Shown here: positions 61,054-64,000 of the stretch, one piece after another
Layout: the number at the start of each line of letters is the position of its first letter
Numbering within the stretch: the stretch's first letter is position 1
Assembly: GCA_019448385.1 (NCBI GenBank)
Contig: JAGTXO010000003.1
Location: forward strand, 992,001 to 1,056,000
DNA length: 64,000 bases
From: Diacronema lutheri
Lineage: Eukaryota; Haptophyta; Pavlovophyceae; Pavlovales; Pavlovaceae
Reading direction: 5' to 3'
Program-made: the position numbers and the translations under genes
The notes under the pieces: model-generated
What the model was told of the DNA's origin: nothing
Databases searched by the model: none
Seen by the model: only the letters and a program-made list of their open reading frames with translations

Positions 61054-61497
61054 GGCTTGTTCGGCTGGGAATCGACGAGGCCGGTGGCCTCGTACCGCTC
61101 GATGGTGGCGCGGACGATCGACTCCGTGAGCGTGTCGGTGGATGTGTGGAGGTCATCCGCAATCCTCACCGCGCTCCTGCCGAGAAAATAGCCGCCGCAG
61201 GATGATCTTCATGACCTCGACCGAGAGCCGGTGCCCGCGACCGACGCCGATGATGACGCCGCTCGCGGCGCTGCGGCCGCGCCGCCTGCACGTGTCGCGG
61301 TTATGAGAGCGGGGTTCCCGGGTATGTCAGGAACCCCCACGCGCAGCGGCGACACGCATAGCGCGACACGCACCGCGCCACCTCCCGCGGGGCCGACGCG
61401 ACGCGCGCGCGCACCTCTCGCGGCCATTTTCGCTTTTTCGCGCGCGGGTCTCTCCTATTCCTTCGTCCGCGAACTCAGACCCAACGGGCAGTACTCA
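61054..61497 (-). repeat. Right terminal inverted repeat
   Basis: The inverted partner of 58722-59171. It includes the same 72-codon frame (61209-61427, minus) and the first part of the transposase frame up to SQPNKP, then switches to unrelated sequence at 61053. Confidence 0.9.
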
Positions 61498-61567
61498 TAT
61501 GGGGGTATGGGGATATGGGCTCTATCACACCGTTTGTCCTCTGCTCGATTCAAACGGCCGCACAAGG

Positions 61568-63332
61568 ATGCCGGCCGCGGCGAGCAGGCCGGGGGCCACC
61601 ACCGGGCGTGGCGGCGAAGGGCCACCGCCGGGCGTGGCGGCGAAGGGCGCGACGCTGTCCGCGTCCGACTTTGCGTTCCGCGACTTTGCGCCGTCGCGGC
61701 TCGCGGCTCGGCCGGACAATCGCGCGATCGCCACGGACGCGCGCGCGCCGCCGGCTGGCGCGGGCGGCGGCGCGCTGCGCGAGAACCGCGCGCCGCGCGC
61801 CGAGCCGCCGTCGGCGGCGCTGCGGCGCACAGTGGCGCAGCTCTCCGCCCGGCTGGTGGAGATGGAGCGCGATCACGTCCTCGCGACCAAGCGCAGCGCC
61901 TCGTTCGAGGCGCAGCTCGCCGACCGCACCGCGGAGCTCGCGCGCGTGCGCGGTGAGCTCGACGCCGCGCGCGCCGCCGGCACATTCGCGCGCGCGGGCG
62001 CGGACGAGGGATTGGGTGGCGGCAGTGAGGCGTCCGCGCTGCGCGCGCAGGTGCGCGAGCTCTCCGCCGCGCTCGCGCGCGCCGATGGCGACGCGCGCCT
62101 CGCGGCGCTGAGCGGCGCGAACGCGCGTCCGCACGACCTGCAGCTCGAGGCGAAAATGTACTTCAAGGAGTGCGTGCGGCTGCAGCAGGAGCTCGCGGCG
62201 GTGGCGGACGAGCGGAATAGCGCTCGTCGCCTCGCCGCCGAGCTCGCCGCCGCGCGCGAAGCCGTCGAGGTCATGCGCGCGCGCGAGCGCGACCGGGCAG
62301 ACGGCGACGCGCTTGACGCGCTCGCGCGCCGCGCCGTGCTTGACCAGATCGACGATGCGGCGACGGCGCTGCGGCGCGAGGTGGGCGAAGTCGCGCGCTT
62401 CGTCGGGCTGCCGCCCGACGACGCCGACACCGACCCGCGCGCGCGCGGCAGTGGGGGGCGCGCGCCGACGATCGACGAGCTGATCGCAGAGGCGCGCGCC
62501 GACGCGCAGCACGCAGCGGCGCGCGAGACGGCGGAGCGGCTGCGCGCGCAGCAGCACGCCGAGCTCGCCGAGCTGCGCGCCGCGCTCGACTCGCGCGAGG
62601 CCGACCGCGAGGCCCTCGAGGCGCGCGCGGCGATGCTCGCCTCTGAGCTTGACAAGCCACTCCTGCTCGCGTGGCGCGCGCCCGGACTCGACGCCGACGC
62701 GGCGGCGGCGCGACGGCGGCGCGCCGAGCAGCGGCGGCAGGTCGCCGCCGCGACGCGCATCGCCGCCGTCTTCGTCGGCCGACGCGCGCGCGCGTCGACC
62801 GCCGCCGAACGCGCGCGCCGTGCGGCCGACGCGAGCGCCGCGACGCGCGACCGCGACGCGTTGATGCAGCGGTACAGAGAAGGGCAGCTCGCGCGCGCGC
62901 GCGCGCCCGCGCCGGGCACGCGCGCGCAGATCGACGCGCGGAGGGCCGAGCTCGCGCGGCTGGAGGGCACGACGGGGGCGCGCGTGCCCGCCGGCGTGCC
63001 GGGCGGCGTGCCCGCCGGCGCGGGCGCAGCGACGGGCCCGCGCGCGCGCGCGAGCGGCGGTGGCGGTGACCAGCCGAGCGCGCGCGAGCGGCAACGGCAG
63101 CTTATGGGCGAGGTCCAGGCCCTCGAGGTGCGTGCAACGCGGCCCGCGGCGCGACGCCGCGCCCGGCACGGTGATATGGTGGCGCGCGCGCGCGTCCACG
63201 CTCACCGCCACCGTGTCGCCGTCCCGCGCGCAGGCCAAGACGGGCGCCCGCGTGCTCAACCCGCGTCCGACGCAGCTCGACAGCTCCTCCGTGCCCGCCG
63301 CGGTGGCGCCGCGCGCACGAGCGCCGCGATGA
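61568..63332 (+). CDS. Coiled-coil protein, function unknown
   Basis: Predicted join(61568..63127, 63234..63332), 552 residues. After a Gly/Ala/Pro-rich N-terminus come long coiled-coil segments (VAQLSARLVEMERDHVLATK, ELDAARAAG, ALRAQVRELSAALARADGDA, LEAKMYFKECVRLQQELAAV, RLAAELAAAREAVEVMRARE, AELAELRAALDSREADREAL). RRQVAAATRIAAVFVGRRAR has a weak IQ-like pattern. The intron is 106 bases, phase 0, GTGCGT...GCAG, and the last exon gives AKTGARVLNPRPTQLD. A structural cytoskeletal or centrosomal role is a guess. The start at 61568 is the first ATG outside the transposon that leads a good frame; an ATG at 61499 overlaps its target-site TA. Confidence 0.65.
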
Positions 63333-64000
63333 CGACTATATACGGCGCGGTCCGGGCTGGTCCGGCCAGTGTAAGGCTGAGAGTACGACCCGGGTCGTAC
63401 AATCAAGGGTTAAAAGCCAGGCAATGAGCGCTCGAGGGGTCGGAGCGATGCTTAGGACGAGCCTAGGACCGAGACCCCCCTCCTGACCGGCCGATTTTGA
63501 GTAGAATTCGGGGTCGAGCGGGCGCGGCGGACGGAGGGCCCGAGCCGGGCCGACGGAGTTACCGACCCCGGAATGCGGGCGACCGGAAGGGCTTGGGTGA
63601 TTGACGCAGAGTAGAATAGAATGGCGGATTCCGGGGGGGATCGCAACTGGCATCGCGCAAGCTGAGGCCCTCTGACTGACCGGACCGCGCCGAGTGCGCG
63701 TGCACCCCGTGGAGGGCGCGGCCAGTCGGACACTCTTCGCGACTGAGCTCGCCGCGGCATACCGTGCGCTGCGCCGGCGCGCTACTTGCCGTTGGCCGAG
63801 CTGCGGGTGTCGCGCACGGCCGTGCTGCGCAGCCAGCGCCTCGATGCGCCGGTGGCCGGAACCAGCGCCTCGACAGCATGTTGGCTCACTTGGGCTCGGT
63901 GCGCGGTGCGCGGCTCTGCCGGCGCGGGCGCGTGCGCGGGCGCGGGCGCGACGCTTCGGACTCGCTGCCCGGCTCTGCCTGTGCGGGCGCGATGCACTCG
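63333..64000. other. Terminal 668 bases without a supported gene
   Basis: Sequence is less GC-extreme. It contains the 18-base perfect palindrome GTACGACCCGGGTCGTAC (63383-63400). Minus-strand frames here are Arg/Pro/Ser-rich without motifs. Near the end, GGCTCTGCC followed by a GCGGGCGC-type tail occurs twice. It may be a 3' UTR, a repeat edge or the start of a gene beyond the window. Confidence 0.35.

Larger units (their letters stand above)
58722..61497. mobile_element. Tc1/mariner-like element with about 450-bp terminal inverted repeats
   Basis: The element starts TGAG and ends CTCA, flanked on both sides by TA (58720-58721 and 61498-61499), the target duplication of the Tc1/mariner/IS630 superfamily. 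The ends are near-identical inverted repeats, with two 3-base indels and about four substitutions. The left half encodes an N-terminal Tc1-type transposase fragment; the interior holds an unrelated minus-strand gene remnant. The element sits in the spacer of two divergent genes, 20 bases from one start codon and about 70 from the other. High arm identity indicates a recent insertion. Confidence 0.8.

Noticed and set aside
63383-63400. Perfect palindrome GTACGACCCGGGTCGTAC as an operator or transposon end
   Set aside because: Only one copy is visible and nothing coding adjoins it, so no function can be supported.

Overview
The window is a gene-dense, extremely GC-rich stretch of eukaryotic nuclear DNA. 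Evidence for a eukaryote is the short spliceosomal introns, which restore reading frames exactly, and genes such as an ESS2 splicing factor, a mitochondrial complex I assembly factor, an MLO-type membrane protein and a TLDc protein. An FO (deazaflavin) synthase, an organelle-type RsmG and a cluster that looks flagellar fit a flagellated unicellular alga. A haptophyte-like alga is my best guess, from composition and gene mix only; no marker in the window proves it.

Layout. 1-9.4 kb: 3' part of FO synthase, a six-hairpin-like protein, an MLO-like protein, an acyltransferase and a kelch protein. 9.4-20.4 kb: alpha/beta hydrolase, a Cys-rich/SRCR membrane protein, ESS2, a sodium:solute symporter and a GH18-like protein lacking catalytic residues. 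20.5-28.9 kb: ankyrin, coiled-coil, two WD40 and an F-box-like protein. 28.9-42.3 kb: an ankyrin-TPR protein whose intron holds a 139-base homopolymer, a HAD hydrolase, a helical-repeat protein, a TLDc protein, NDUFAF2, and a large ARM-like protein with a minisatellite inside an intron. 42.5-50.9 kb: a helicase-like protein with both Walker motifs altered, a DUF676-type esterase, an unknown protein and a sulfotransferase-like protein. 50.9-55.3 kb: an atypical Rab-like GTPase, a thioredoxin-like protein, an EF-hand protein and two unknowns, plausibly flagellar. 55.4-63.3 kb: RsmG, a second SRCR protein, a Tc1/mariner-like element with about 450-bp inverted ends and TA flanks, and a coiled-coil protein. 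The last 0.67 kb shows no gene.

Three themes recur. Divergent gene pairs share very short spacers (18-125 bp between start codons), and convergent stops can be 22 bp apart. Introns nearly all begin GTGCGY and end in AG, and many carry CGCGCC-type arrays just after the donor. Long pure G or C runs (24-139 bases) occur only in introns and between genes; both intronic cases read as C on the coding strand.

Exon coordinates were derived by hand from frame continuity and splice dinucleotides. They are predictions without transcript support. tRNA, rRNA and CRISPR features were not seen.
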